Notes: generated by a model from the sequence alone, not told the origin. A stretch of 15,479 nt of DNA from JAKACU01 sp021821185 (GCA_027343965.1 DAHWJX010000122.1:1-15479); one strand, 5' to 3'; shown: positions 5,606-13,651, numbered from the stretch's first letter. Program-made: numbers and translations.

Positions 5606-6286
5606 ATGGCCAAGACACATGGAGTAGAAGCCTACTTAGTGGCGATCTACAATCTTGAAGGCGAAGATGGTGTTGTTCTTTCGTCGCATGTGGCCAACTA
5701 TTTACGGGTATCTCGGCCGACCGTAACGCAAACGATACGTCGCTTGGTATCTCTAGGGCTTGTCGAATCCGGTGCAGGTCGAGGAATCGTGCTAACAGAG
5801 AATGGCCGGATACGAGCGGAACAGGTTATCCGTCGCCATCGACTTTTGGAGTGTTGGTTGCATGATGAATTGAACATCGGTTGGGCAGAATCGCACGCGG
5901 AGGCTGATCGATTGGAGCATGCTGTCTCGCCTCTCGTTGAAGAGCGATTGATGGAGAAGTTGGGTTTTCCGACGACGTGCCCCCATGGAAACGTCATTCC
6001 AGGCAGCGGGTACCGTCAGCCAAAAGGAAGTTTGTTAAGTGAGCATGCTTCTGGTGCAACTGTACAAATTCTTCGCATTTGCGAGCAAGCGGAAGATAAT
6101 CTGGAACTGTTAACGTTATTTCATAACGCCGGGCTTGTACCGGGCGCCATGGTGCAAATTGTAGGACGTGAGGACATTCCCGGGCGCGACGTGGAAATGC
6201 ATTTGATCATTGGCAAAGAGACATTACCTCTGATGAAAAACGCAGCAAAGTGGATTGTGGTTAAAGAGAAGTCGGCAATTTCGTAG
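5606..6286 (+). CDS. DtxR/MntR-family metal-dependent repressor with FeoA-like C-terminal domain
   Basis: A start at ATG 5606 gives 226 aa; the longer in-frame GTG (5525) lies upstream of the predicted promoter -10. The winged helix spans residues about 5-65 (VANYLRVSRPTVTQTIRRL). The metal-binding and dimerisation domain follows, and an SH3/FeoA-like domain fills about 148-222. Compared with DtxR, the ancillary site is kept (His78, Glu82, His97). The primary site shows Asp101, Glu104 and His105 where DtxR has Cys102, Glu105 and His106, and Ala9 in place of Met10. An acidic residue instead of Cys recalls MntR and points to manganese; the missing residue 10 ligand makes this tentative. The CPHGN motif (125-129) is typical. 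It is divergent from the Nramp gene, its likely target. Confidence 0.88.
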   Translation: MAKTHGVEAYLVAIYNLEGEDGVVLSSHVANYLRVSRPTVTQTIRRLVSLGLVESGAGRGIVLTENGRIRAEQVIRRHRLLECWLHDELNIGWAESHAEADRLEHAVSPLVEERLMEKLGFPTTCPHGNVIPGSGYRQPKGSLLSEHASGATVQILRICEQAEDNLELLTLFHNAGLVPGAMVQIVGREDIPGRDVEMHLIIGKETLPLMKNAAKWIVVKEKSAIS

Positions 6287-6308
6287 TAAGGTTATGTGTT
6301 TGCCCTTG

Positions 6309-6343
6309 ACAGGCCCATTGGTATTTACGGGGGTCTGTTTTTT
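6309..6343 (+). terminator. Rho-independent terminator after the DtxR-family gene
   Basis: ACAGGCCC (6309-6316) pairs with GGGTCTGT (6331-6338), with one G-U pair and a 14-base loop, and runs into TTTTTT. It separates the regulator from the hydrogenase operon promoter just downstream. Confidence 0.65.
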
Positions 6344-6354
6344 GTTCTTTGCAA

Positions 6355-6383
6355 TTGACCTATTTTTTTATTGCATATATAGT
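6355..6383 (+). promoter_or_regulatory. Predicted promoter of the hyf operon
   Basis: TTGACC at 6355-6360 is followed after 17 bases by TATAGT at 6378-6383. The region is very AT-rich. Two symmetries overlap it: TGCAAT-N14-ATTGCA (6350-6375) across the -35 box and ATATAT-AGTA-ATATAT (6375-6390) across the -10 box. Either could be an operator for the ArsR-type protein encoded at the end of the operon, but AT-rich symmetries arise easily by chance. Confidence 0.55.
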
Positions 6384-6435
6384 AATATATATAGATTTTA
6401 ATATTTACAATGCATATGGAGTGGAGGAACGTTCG

Positions 6436-8448
6436 TTGTTTTGGTCATCAAGTGCGCTTGATATAGCCATCTTTGGGGTTGTCATATGCCTTTTGATGGG
6501 AACTTTTGTTGTGATTCATAAATCTTTCTTACTTGTTGCTAAGCTGACTGGTATTTTTGCATCACTTGGCTTCATCGTGGCGGGCGCTCTGGGATTGCTG
6601 AACCCCTATAGGTACATAGTTATAGGGCACGGCGTTTTTAATTTTACGACCTTAGCATTTCGGATGAATTCCATGGCAGGATTTTTTGTTTTGCTCATCG
6701 GTGTCGTGGGATTTGTCACTACGATCTATGGGCTCGGCTATGTTAAGGAATACGATGGACGTAAATCGGTACCCCTTTTAGTGGCCGGCGTTTTGATCTT
6801 TATCGCGACGATGGTCTGTGTTGTGATAGCAGGCAATGTGTTTACCTTTCTTGTGGCTTGGGAATGTATGTCGGTCATCTCGTTTCTCTTAGTTGTTTAT
6901 GAGCATGAGCAACGCGAGGTACAAAACGCCGGATTTATTTACGTCGTTATGACGCATATTGGCACGGCTTTTTTAAGTATCGCTTTCTTAATTACAGCTC
7001 ATTATGCAGGCAGTTTCTCCTTTGAGCAGATGGGCGCGACACCCATGCCGTTAGGTATGAAAACACTTGTCTTTATGTTCGCCTTTGTTGGATTCGGAAC
7101 GAAGGCTGGTCTTGTGCCACTACACATTTGGTTGCCTCGTGCACACCCCGTTGCGCCAAGTCACGTATCGGCGCTCATGTCTGGTGTCATGATCAAGATG
7201 GCTTTGTATGGATTTCTTCTTGTTGTTTTTCGCTTTTTATCGAATGGTCCGCTTTGGTGGGGCGGGCTTGTCGCGTTTGTGGGCGCTATTACAGCACTTT
7301 TGGGCATTATTCACGCTTTAGGGCAACGGGATCAAAAACGAATGCTTGCTTTTAGCAGTATTGAAAACATGGGGATCATCTTTATGGGTCTTGGTATAAG
7401 CCTTGTGTTGCAATCTCTTCATGAACCGATGTTTGCAGCGTTTGCGCTACTTTCTTCTTTGATTCATGCGTTCAATCATGCCTTATTTAAAAGTTTGTTG
7501 TTCTTAAGCGCCGGCGCGGTATTCGCTGAAACCCATACGAAGAATATGGATCGACTTGGTGGACTTATTTTGCGCATGCCATGGACAGCGCTATTTACGT
7601 TGTTTGGTGCGTTATCGATCGCCGCGATGCCGCCGTTCAATGGATTTATTGGCGAATGGATGCTTTTTCAATCCGCTTTTAGTCTCGCTGTCTCGGCACA
7701 CAATCCTTGGATTACACTTTTTGCTGTTTTGTTTATCGCCGCCTTGACCATGACGGGGGCATTTGTTGCTATGGCCTTTGTACGATCTTTTGGAATGACC
7801 TTTTTAGCTTTGCCACGAAGTGAGGATGCTAAAAAGGCACATGAAGTTCATGTTTCTATGCGCATCGCTATGGCTCTATTAGCTGGATTGTGTCTGTTGA
7901 CTGGCGTGTTTTCGTCACAATGGATTGACCTGCTCAAACAGAGTTTGTCCACGATTACTGCGGCAAGTATCCCTACAAATGCCATGGATGCAGGCTTTTC
8001 TAGACTGGGCTCTAGCCACACCACACTTTCCATTCCTGCTGTGTTGCTAACAGCGTCTATAATAATTTTCCTGATTTGGTTCGTGGTGCGTATCATTGGA
8101 AAGCGGACAAGCATAGTTCGGCAGGATACTTGGGCGTGCGGTGGGACGCTTACACCAAGGATGACGTATACAGCAAGTGGTTACAGCAAACCTGTCCGGA
8201 TAGCCTTTCAGAAGATTATCCAACCGTCGCGTTCACTTAATCTGACACAAGGGAGTTTTTATTATCCAATGCACTATGTGTATCAAAGCAAAGTGCGATC
8301 ATGGGCAGAAGCTTTTCTCTATCAGCCCGTTTTGCGTTCCGTACTCTATCTAGCGCACCTCATTCGTCGCATACAAAATGGTCAAGTACAAAGTTATTTG
8401 GCGTATTTGTTTATCACATTGATTGTAGTTCTTTTACTGGTGAAGTGA
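6436..8448 (+). CDS. hyfB: Hydrogenase-4 / complex I-like membrane subunit HyfB (NuoL/M antiporter-like)
   Basis: The 670-residue polytopic protein belongs to the proton-translocating antiporter-like subunits of group 4 hydrogenases; E. coli HyfB has about the same length. I chose TTG 6436 because GGAGG lies eight bases upstream and the predicted promoter reaches 6383; upstream in-frame starts would be inside or before the promoter. Conserved channel residues are visible: the helix-buried Glu in AWECMSVISF (about residue 141), Lys in FGTKAGLVPLHIWLP (about 220) with the HP.APS..SALMSG helix, Lys in MIKMALYG, and HALFKSLLFLSAGA (about 348). The C-terminal CGGTLTPRMTYTASGYSKPV (about 565-585) is specific to HyfB/HycC-type proteins rather than NuoL. 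It is the first gene of the operon, and hyfC follows within two bases. Confidence 0.9.
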   Translation: MFWSSSALDIAIFGVVICLLMGTFVVIHKSFLLVAKLTGIFASLGFIVAGALGLLNPYRYIVIGHGVFNFTTLAFRMNSMAGFFVLLIGVVGFVTTIYGLGYVKEYDGRKSVPLLVAGVLIFIATMVCVVIAGNVFTFLVAWECMSVISFLLVVYEHEQREVQNAGFIYVVMTHIGTAFLSIAFLITAHYAGSFSFEQMGATPMPLGMKTLVFMFAFVGFGTKAGLVPLHIWLPRAHPVAPSHVSALMSGVMIKMALYGFLLVVFRFLSNGPLWWGGLVAFVGAITALLGIIHALGQRDQKRMLAFSSIENMGIIFMGLGISLVLQSLHEPMFAAFALLSSLIHAFNHALFKSLLFLSAGAVFAETHTKNMDRLGGLILRMPWTALFTLFGALSIAAMPPFNGFIGEWMLFQSAFSLAVSAHNPWITLFAVLFIAALTMTGAFVAMAFVRSFGMTFLALPRSEDAKKAHEVHVSMRIAMALLAGLCLLTGVFSSQWIDLLKQSLSTITAASIPTNAMDAGFSRLGSSHTTLSIPAVLLTASIIIFLIWFVVRIIGKRTSIVRQDTWACGGTLTPRMTYTASGYSKPVRIAFQKIIQPSRSLNLTQGSFYYPMHYVYQSKVRSWAEAFLYQPVLRSVLYLAHLIRRIQNGQVQSYLAYLFITLIVVLLLVK

Positions 8449-8449
8449 G

Positions 8450-9400
8450 GTGAAAATAGCGATCATGCATGCCATTGTAGAGATTGTTCAGGTTATTTTT
8501 CTGATCGGAGTCGCCCCTTTGATTCAAGGGATAATCAAAAAACTGAAGGCGATACTGCAAGGCCGTATCGGTCCTTCGATATGGCAGTCCTATTATGATT
8601 TGCGTAAGTACATGGCAAAAGATGAAGTCGTATCGACGCATTCTTCGTGGATTTTTCTCGCTACACCTTATTTGGTATTTACGGTGACGATCGTGGTGGT
8701 TGCTATGATTCCGATTTTTATGACCAACACTTTACTGAGTTTTACGGGGCAACTTGTGCTCGTGGTCTATCTATTTGGCGTGGCACGGTTTTTTACGGCA
8801 CTGTCTGGCATCGACACAGGGAGTTCTTTTGGCGCCATGGGCTCGAGTCGAGATATGTTTGTGTCTGGATTGGCTGAACCTGTGTTATTTGTGACATTAC
8901 TTGCCGTATCGTTGCCCATGCGAACGACCAATCTGACGTTGCTAACTGATCGTGCTGTGGCCAGTCACACCCTCTTTTTATCACCACCCTTTTATTTAGC
9001 CTTTTTGGCTTTTTTCATATTAGTTGTAACTGAGACCGGGAGAATTCCCATAGACAATCCCGATACGCACTTGGAGTTGACGATGATTCATGAGGGCATG
9101 TTGTTGGAGTATTCGGGGAAACGCTTAGGACTAATGCTGTGGAGTGCGTGGATGAAACAAGCGGTTATGTTCACGCTTTTGATCGACTTCTTTGTACCGT
9201 GGGGTATTTCCAGTCATGGTGTCGGTTGGACGCTTACGGGCAGTCTGCTTGTCTTATTTGTAAAACTTGTCATCCTAGCTATTTTGATGGCAGTTGTTGA
9301 AATGTCGTATGCCAAAATCAGGTTCTTTCGCATTCCACGGTTATTATCAGCTGCATTTGCGTTATCGATGATCGCGATTCTAACCGAGTATTTACTGTAA
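8450..9400 (+). CDS. hyfC: HyfC-like membrane subunit (NuoH/HycD family)
   Basis: The 316-residue protein is the membrane anchor that links the ion-translocating arm to the hydrogenase arm. It starts at GTG 8450, one base after the hyfB stop; an ATG at 8465 behind AGGTGA is the alternative. Family motifs are GRIGPSIWQSYYDLRKY (from about residue 38), ALSGIDTGSSFGAMGSSRDM with LAEP soon after (about 118-143), and TETGRIPIDNPDTHLELTMI followed by HEGMLLEYSGKR (from about 195). These correspond to the acidic loops of NuoH/HycD that contact the large and small subunits. It has the usual length of HyfC. It sits between hyfB and hyfE as in the E. coli hyf operon, but hyfD is missing. Confidence 0.92.
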   Translation: MKIAIMHAIVEIVQVIFLIGVAPLIQGIIKKLKAILQGRIGPSIWQSYYDLRKYMAKDEVVSTHSSWIFLATPYLVFTVTIVVVAMIPIFMTNTLLSFTGQLVLVVYLFGVARFFTALSGIDTGSSFGAMGSSRDMFVSGLAEPVLFVTLLAVSLPMRTTNLTLLTDRAVASHTLFLSPPFYLAFLAFFILVVTETGRIPIDNPDTHLELTMIHEGMLLEYSGKRLGLMLWSAWMKQAVMFTLLIDFFVPWGISSHGVGWTLTGSLLVLFVKLVILAILMAVVEMSYAKIRFFRIPRLLSAAFALSMIAILTEYLL

Positions 9401-9412
9401 GGAGACAACAAC

Positions 9413-10054
9413 GTGATACTTTTACAAGCTTTATCCATTGTATTGATCCTTAGCACCCTTGGGTTGCTCTGGATAAAACGCATTATCACAGCTATTAAGA
9501 TTCTGTCGGCACAGTCTTTGATCTTGGGTTTGATGGCGTTCTTGATTGCGTGGCAAACGCACACAGTAGATTTGTATGTGATGGCAGCTCTTACGATTCT
9601 CATGAAAGCAATCGGCATCCCGTGGACTCTATCGTACACGATGCACAAAATTGGCGTTGCACGAGAAACAGAAAAACTGGTCGGACGCGAAATTTCTCTG
9701 TTGATCGGTGGTGGACTACTGACTCTTGGCTACATCGTTACAGCGCGCCTGCCGATCGCAGCAGGGGGCTTAAGCCGGGAATACCTGCCGATATCGATCG
9801 CGATGTTAATGATTGGACTGTTTATCATGACAACCCATCAAAAAGCGATTATGCAAGGTATAGGGCTTATCGTAATGGAAAATGGTTTGTTTTTAGTGGC
9901 TCTTGTTACTACGTATGGCATGCCATTTCTCGTTGATATTGGTGTATTTCTTGATGTATTTGTCGTTGTAATCCTGATTAGTATGCTGACGTATCGTATC
10001 GATAAGACATTTCAAAGCACGCACACAGAGAATTTGCGTAGGCTTCGGGGGTGA
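9413..10054 (+). CDS. hyfE: HyfE-like membrane subunit (NuoK-related)
   Basis: The 213-residue hydrophobic protein (E. coli HyfE is 216) starts at GTG 9413 with AAGGAGA about eight bases upstream. It has an N-terminal NuoK-like three-helix part (residues about 1-75, with LILGLMAFLIAW and MAALTILMKAIGIPW carrying the buried Lys). Further helices follow, including LIVMENGLFLVALV at about 154-167, where the buried Glu is a NuoK-like proton-path residue. The charged tail ends in LRRLRG. The HyfE/HycP-like assignment rests on length, helix pattern and position between hyfC and hyfF. Confidence 0.85.
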   Translation: MILLQALSIVLILSTLGLLWIKRIITAIKILSAQSLILGLMAFLIAWQTHTVDLYVMAALTILMKAIGIPWTLSYTMHKIGVARETEKLVGREISLLIGGGLLTLGYIVTARLPIAAGGLSREYLPISIAMLMIGLFIMTTHQKAIMQGIGLIVMENGLFLVALVTTYGMPFLVDIGVFLDVFVVVILISMLTYRIDKTFQSTHTENLRRLRG

Positions 10055-10058
10055 GTAA

Positions 10059-11537
10059 GTGATTGCATTCTTAGCCATAATTATACCAACGTGCACTGGA
10101 TTTTTTGCCGTGTTTATCCGCCAGACGCGCCTGCGGGAGATGTGCCATCTAACGGGTAGTGTTCTGACGAGTCTGATTATCCTCGTGTTAGTAGGTGAGG
10201 TTGCCAAATCTGGATCCTTGACGAGTAAAAATCAGTTCTTCCATATAGATGCCCTGAGTGCTGTTATTCTTATAATTATTGCCCTCGTTAGTTTGACGAC
10301 ATCGCTACACTCGATCGGTTATATCCGTCATGAACAACAAGAGGGTTTGCTTCAGGATCGGCAGGTCAAGCAGTACTATATGTTTTATCATTGGTTTATT
10401 GCCACGATGATTTTTGTCGCTGTCGTTAATAACATGGGCCTTTTGTGGGTTGGCATTGAAGCTACTACGATCGTTTCTGCCTTTTTAGTGGCTATCTACC
10501 GAAAAGGGGAAGCTCTTGAAGCGACTTGGAAGTATCTCATGATCTGTAGCGCAGGAATCGCTTTTGCCTTACTTGGTGTCATCATCCTGTATGCCTCCTC
10601 CATGGCAAAGCTTGGTGCCAATAATCAGGTTTTAAATTGGACGGTTCTATCGAATTCGCATCTTCTGTTACAACCGGATCTTGTGGTTTTGTCGTTTGTC
10701 TTTATCATGGTTGGTTTTGGAACCAAAGTGGGACTTGCCCCTATGCATTTTTGGCTACCTGATGCACATAGCCAAGCCCCATCGCCCGTAAGCGCTCTTC
10801 TATCCGGTGTTTTATTGAATTGTGCCATGCTTGGGCTCATGCGTTTTGGTATCGTGGCGGAAAACACCTTGCATGGACAAATAATTCATCACTTGTTCAT
10901 CGGTTTTGGTTTGTTGTCGGTCATTGTTGCTTTTCCGTTTATTCTTATTCAACAGGATTTTAAGCGTATGCTTGCTTTTTCTACCGTGGAACACATGGGT
11001 ATAATCGCCGTTGCTTTAGGTATAGGTGGCCCTTTGGGTTATGCCGCAGCGTTGCTTCAGATGTTCAATCATTCTATGAGCAAATCTATGCTGTTTTTAA
11101 CGGCTGGTAATGTCAATCAAAAGTACAAGTCAAAACAAATGCCGCGTGTGTTTGCTTTACTTCGGATTATGCCTTTTACAGGCGTTGTCTTTCTTATAGG
11201 AACGCTGGCCATTACAGGTGTACCGCCTTTCAATATTTTTACGAGTGAGTTTTCTATTTTCGTTGCTGGCTTTCGCCAAGGACATGCCGTACTAACGAGC
11301 GTTCTTATACTCTTTGTCGCTTTTATTTTTGCCGCCATGATGTTTCATGTGATGAAGATGCTCTTTGGAGCCGAAGCTGGTGAACGAATCACGCCAGGCG
11401 AAGTCAGTAGATGGTCTGTCGTACCACTCGTACTGCCTTTGATTTTTGTCATTGCGTTTGGCGTTTATATGCCCACGTTGTTTACCCAATTGGTGCACCA
11501 TGCATCGATCATCTTAGCTGGAGGAGGTCATGTATGA
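10059..11537 (+). CDS. hyfF: HyfF-like membrane subunit (NuoN/M antiporter-like)
   Basis: The 492-residue second antiporter-like subunit starts at GTG 10059, four bases after the hyfE stop, behind GGGGGTGAG. Key helices are seen: GLLWVGIEATTIVSAFLVA with the buried Glu (about residue 130-146), GFGTKVGLAPMHFWLPDAHS (about 221-240, conserved Lys and His) with APSPVSALLSG, and FNHSMSKSMLFLTAGNV (about 336-352). Together with HyfB it gives the complex two likely ion-pumping subunits. The stop overlaps the hyfG start as ATGA, so translation of the two is probably coupled. A shorter DNA-level alternative start was not favoured because the spacing to hyfE is already tight. Confidence 0.9.
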   Translation: MIAFLAIIIPTCTGFFAVFIRQTRLREMCHLTGSVLTSLIILVLVGEVAKSGSLTSKNQFFHIDALSAVILIIIALVSLTTSLHSIGYIRHEQQEGLLQDRQVKQYYMFYHWFIATMIFVAVVNNMGLLWVGIEATTIVSAFLVAIYRKGEALEATWKYLMICSAGIAFALLGVIILYASSMAKLGANNQVLNWTVLSNSHLLLQPDLVVLSFVFIMVGFGTKVGLAPMHFWLPDAHSQAPSPVSALLSGVLLNCAMLGLMRFGIVAENTLHGQIIHHLFIGFGLLSVIVAFPFILIQQDFKRMLAFSTVEHMGIIAVALGIGGPLGYAAALLQMFNHSMSKSMLFLTAGNVNQKYKSKQMPRVFALLRIMPFTGVVFLIGTLAITGVPPFNIFTSEFSIFVAGFRQGHAVLTSVLILFVAFIFAAMMFHVMKMLFGAEAGERITPGEVSRWSVVPLVLPLIFVIAFGVYMPTLFTQLVHHASIILAGGGHV

Positions 11538-13045
11538 AAACCACAGTTGTAAAGAGTTCACGACATGAATTGGCCAATGTTTGCCTGAATGTTCTTCACC
11601 AGCAAGGACGGTTTATCACGATGGTTGCATCCGATGAAGTTGAACGTGGCCTCGATCGATTCGTTGTGCGTTACCTTTTTGCAATAGAAGGAAAAACGGA
11701 GATCGTTCTTGTCGAAAGTGTTATTCCACAAGATGACCCAACGTACGCATCCGTTTCGTCATGGCTCCCCTCTGCCTCATGGGCTGAGCGAGAAGCGTTT
11801 GATCTTTTTGGTCTGCGTGCACTTGGACATCCTGATTTACGATCGTTAGTTTTGCATGAACACTGGCCTGAAGGAGTTTATCCCTTGCGCAAAGGCTATG
11901 CCGTGACACAGACGCAACCGCGGGATGTTTCTCGCGCGTGGACCTATCCAATGGTAGAAGGAGAGGGCGTCTTTGAGGTTCCGGTAGGGCCTATTCATGC
12001 TGGGGTGATCGAACCTGGCCATTTTCGCTTTCAGGTGATGGGGGATTCTGTGCTCCATGCTGAGGCTAAACTATTTTATACGCATCGTGGGATTGAAAAA
12101 CGCAGTGAGGGTATGGGAATGACCCAAGGCTTACAGCTTGCGGAACGTATCTGCGGTGTATGCAGCGTGTCCCACGCATTGTCTTATGCGCAAGCCATTG
12201 AAAGTATCGCTCATACTGAAGTCCCTCGACGTGCCAAATTTCTACGCGTGTTGCTGGCAGAAATGGAACGTTTATATAACCATGTTGGTGACATTGGCAA
12301 TATGTGTGCAGGTATTGGTTTCGCCTATGGGATCAATCATGGCGCCCGCTTAAAGGAACAACTCATGCAAATGCAAGACAGGATCGTTGGTCACCGGTTT
12401 TTACGCGGATCAATCGCCCTTGGCGGTGTGGCAAGCGATATTTCCGGGGAAAAATTTACGATAATAAAAACAACTATGCAACAGGTGCAAGTACAACTTA
12501 CGGAGATTGTGGAGCAAATTTTATCGCATGACATCGTTATCCATCGTTTTTCCAAAACAGGTATATTGTCAGAAGGGGTGGCTCGCGAACTATCGGTGGT
12601 TGGCCCTTCTGCACGTGCTTCACATTGTGATATTGATGTGCGAAGAGACTTACCGTATGCGGCGTACGATGAATTGTCGTTTGCTGTGCCGACTTTAGAA
12701 GAAGGCGATGTGCTCGCGCGGTTCAAACAACGCTATCTTGAAGCGCAACAATCCTTCCAATTAATCGAACAAGTCATGAAGCGGATACCGCAAGGGGATA
12801 TCTGTGTTCCAATTGGGGAATTGCCTCCCTATTCTTATGGGATCGGTATAACGGAATCTGCGCGCGGGGAAAACGTGCATTTTGTCATGATAGGTGAAGG
12901 GCACAAGATCGATCGCTATCGTGTGCGGTCAGCTTCGTATGCGAATTGGCCGGCGGTGCCGTTTACTATACCAGGCAATATTATTCCCGATTTTCCACTC
13001 ATTAATAAGAGCTTTGAATTGTGTTACGCATGTTGCGATCGTTAG
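11534..13045 (+). CDS. hyfG: Group 4 [NiFe]-hydrogenase large subunit HyfG (NuoC-NuoD fusion), altered C-terminus
   Basis: The 503-residue catalytic subunit starts at ATG 11534, inside the ATGA overlap with hyfF and behind GGAGGAGG. Residues about 1-125 form a NuoC-like 30-kDa domain (EREAFDLFGLRALGHPDLRS and PLRKGY). The rest is NuoD/HycE-like. The first NiFe motif is intact: RICGVCSVSH with Cys207 and Cys210, preceded by THRGIEKRSEG. ARAS...DVRRDLPYAAYDEL is also kept. The second motif, normally DPCxxC.DR, reads ELCYACCDR: Cys497 and Cys500 remain, but Asp-Pro has become Glu-Leu. The protein stops right after this Arg, so there is no C-terminal peptide for a maturation protease to remove. 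It should carry NiFe, but activity is unproven. Confidence 0.9.
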   Translation: MKTTVVKSSRHELANVCLNVLHQQGRFITMVASDEVERGLDRFVVRYLFAIEGKTEIVLVESVIPQDDPTYASVSSWLPSASWAEREAFDLFGLRALGHPDLRSLVLHEHWPEGVYPLRKGYAVTQTQPRDVSRAWTYPMVEGEGVFEVPVGPIHAGVIEPGHFRFQVMGDSVLHAEAKLFYTHRGIEKRSEGMGMTQGLQLAERICGVCSVSHALSYAQAIESIAHTEVPRRAKFLRVLLAEMERLYNHVGDIGNMCAGIGFAYGINHGARLKEQLMQMQDRIVGHRFLRGSIALGGVASDISGEKFTIIKTTMQQVQVQLTEIVEQILSHDIVIHRFSKTGILSEGVARELSVVGPSARASHCDIDVRRDLPYAAYDELSFAVPTLEEGDVLARFKQRYLEAQQSFQLIEQVMKRIPQGDICVPIGELPPYSYGIGITESARGENVHFVMIGEGHKIDRYRVRSASYANWPAVPFTIPGNIIPDFPLINKSFELCYACCDR

Positions 13046-13085
13046 ATTCGTAGGTTTATTGCTAAGTTGAAAGAGGGGATTACAA

Positions 13086-13637
13086 TTGATTGCAGTACTT
13101 AAGAGGCTATGGAATCACGGGATTGCTACGATCCCAAAAGAAGAACTATTGCAGTTAGGCGATGGAGTACATGGTGAAAGTAGTGAAGTGAGATCCATTG
13201 AGCAGCGATTGCCTTTGGTGATTAAAAAGGTATTTGGTCGTTCGCTTCATATTCGACAGGTGGATTCAGGTTCATGTAATGGCTGTGAGTTTGAAATAAC
13301 GGCACTGATGAATCCTGTGTATGACATTCAGCGATTTGGTATCGACTTTGTTGCATCACCGCGCCATGCCGATATGCTGTTGGTCACTGGAGGGGTAACG
13401 CGCAATCTTGAAGAAGCGTTGCAAAAAACCTATGAAGCGATGGCAAGTCCCAAAATGTTGGTCGCTGTTGGCGCCTGCGCGTGTGGTGAGGGGATACTAG
13501 GGCCGACTTATGCAAACTTGGGTGGTGTTGATAAAATTTTTCCTGTGTCTGTTTATGTGCCCGGGTGTCCTCCACGCCCTCAAGCCATTTTAGAAGGTAT
13601 CTTGCGTGCCATTGAACGGGCTCATGAAGTAAAGTAG
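13086..13637 (+). CDS. hyfI: Hydrogenase small subunit HyfI (NuoB-like)
   Basis: The 183-residue iron-sulphur protein begins at TTG 13086 behind AGAGGGGA. It is the electron-transfer partner of HyfG and resembles NuoB/HycG. Ligands for one proximal [4Fe-4S] cluster are Cys64 and Cys67 in GSCNGCEFEI, Cys131 (or 133) in GACACGEG, and Cys161 in VPGCPPRP. The extra Cys133 in GACAC is unusual. A basic, partly helical N-terminal extension of about 60 residues precedes the cluster domain. No twin-arginine signal is present, so it faces the cytoplasm. It lies 40 bases after hyfG and 14 bases before arsR, probably on the same transcript. Confidence 0.92.
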   Translation: MIAVLKRLWNHGIATIPKEELLQLGDGVHGESSEVRSIEQRLPLVIKKVFGRSLHIRQVDSGSCNGCEFEITALMNPVYDIQRFGIDFVASPRHADMLLVTGGVTRNLEEALQKTYEAMASPKMLVAVGACACGEGILGPTYANLGGVDKIFPVSVYVPGCPPRPQAILEGILRAIERAHEVK

Positions 13638-13651
13638 AGAGAAAGGAAGGG

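Noticed and set aside
6306..6311. TTGACA as -35 box of the hyf operon
   Set aside because: It overlaps the left arm of the terminator hairpin and has no -10 box at 16-18 bases; the TTGACC/TATAGT pair downstream is better.
6349..6435. Upstream in-frame start codons for hyfB (TTG 6349, GTG 6421)
   Set aside because: TTG 6349 would lie before the predicted promoter boxes, and neither has a good ribosome binding site. TTG 6436 has GGAGG at ideal spacing and gives the usual HyfB length.
11411..11533. Upstream extension of the hyfG frame by 41 codons
   Set aside because: It lies wholly inside hyfF in another frame and has no ribosome binding site; ATG 11534 has GGAGGAGG and an ATGA overlap with the hyfF stop.
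6436..13637. The operon as respiratory complex I (nuo)
   Set aside because: HyfG keeps all four NiFe-ligand cysteines and HyfB has the hydrogenase-4-type C-terminal motif. The NuoE/F/G and NuoI subunits are missing.
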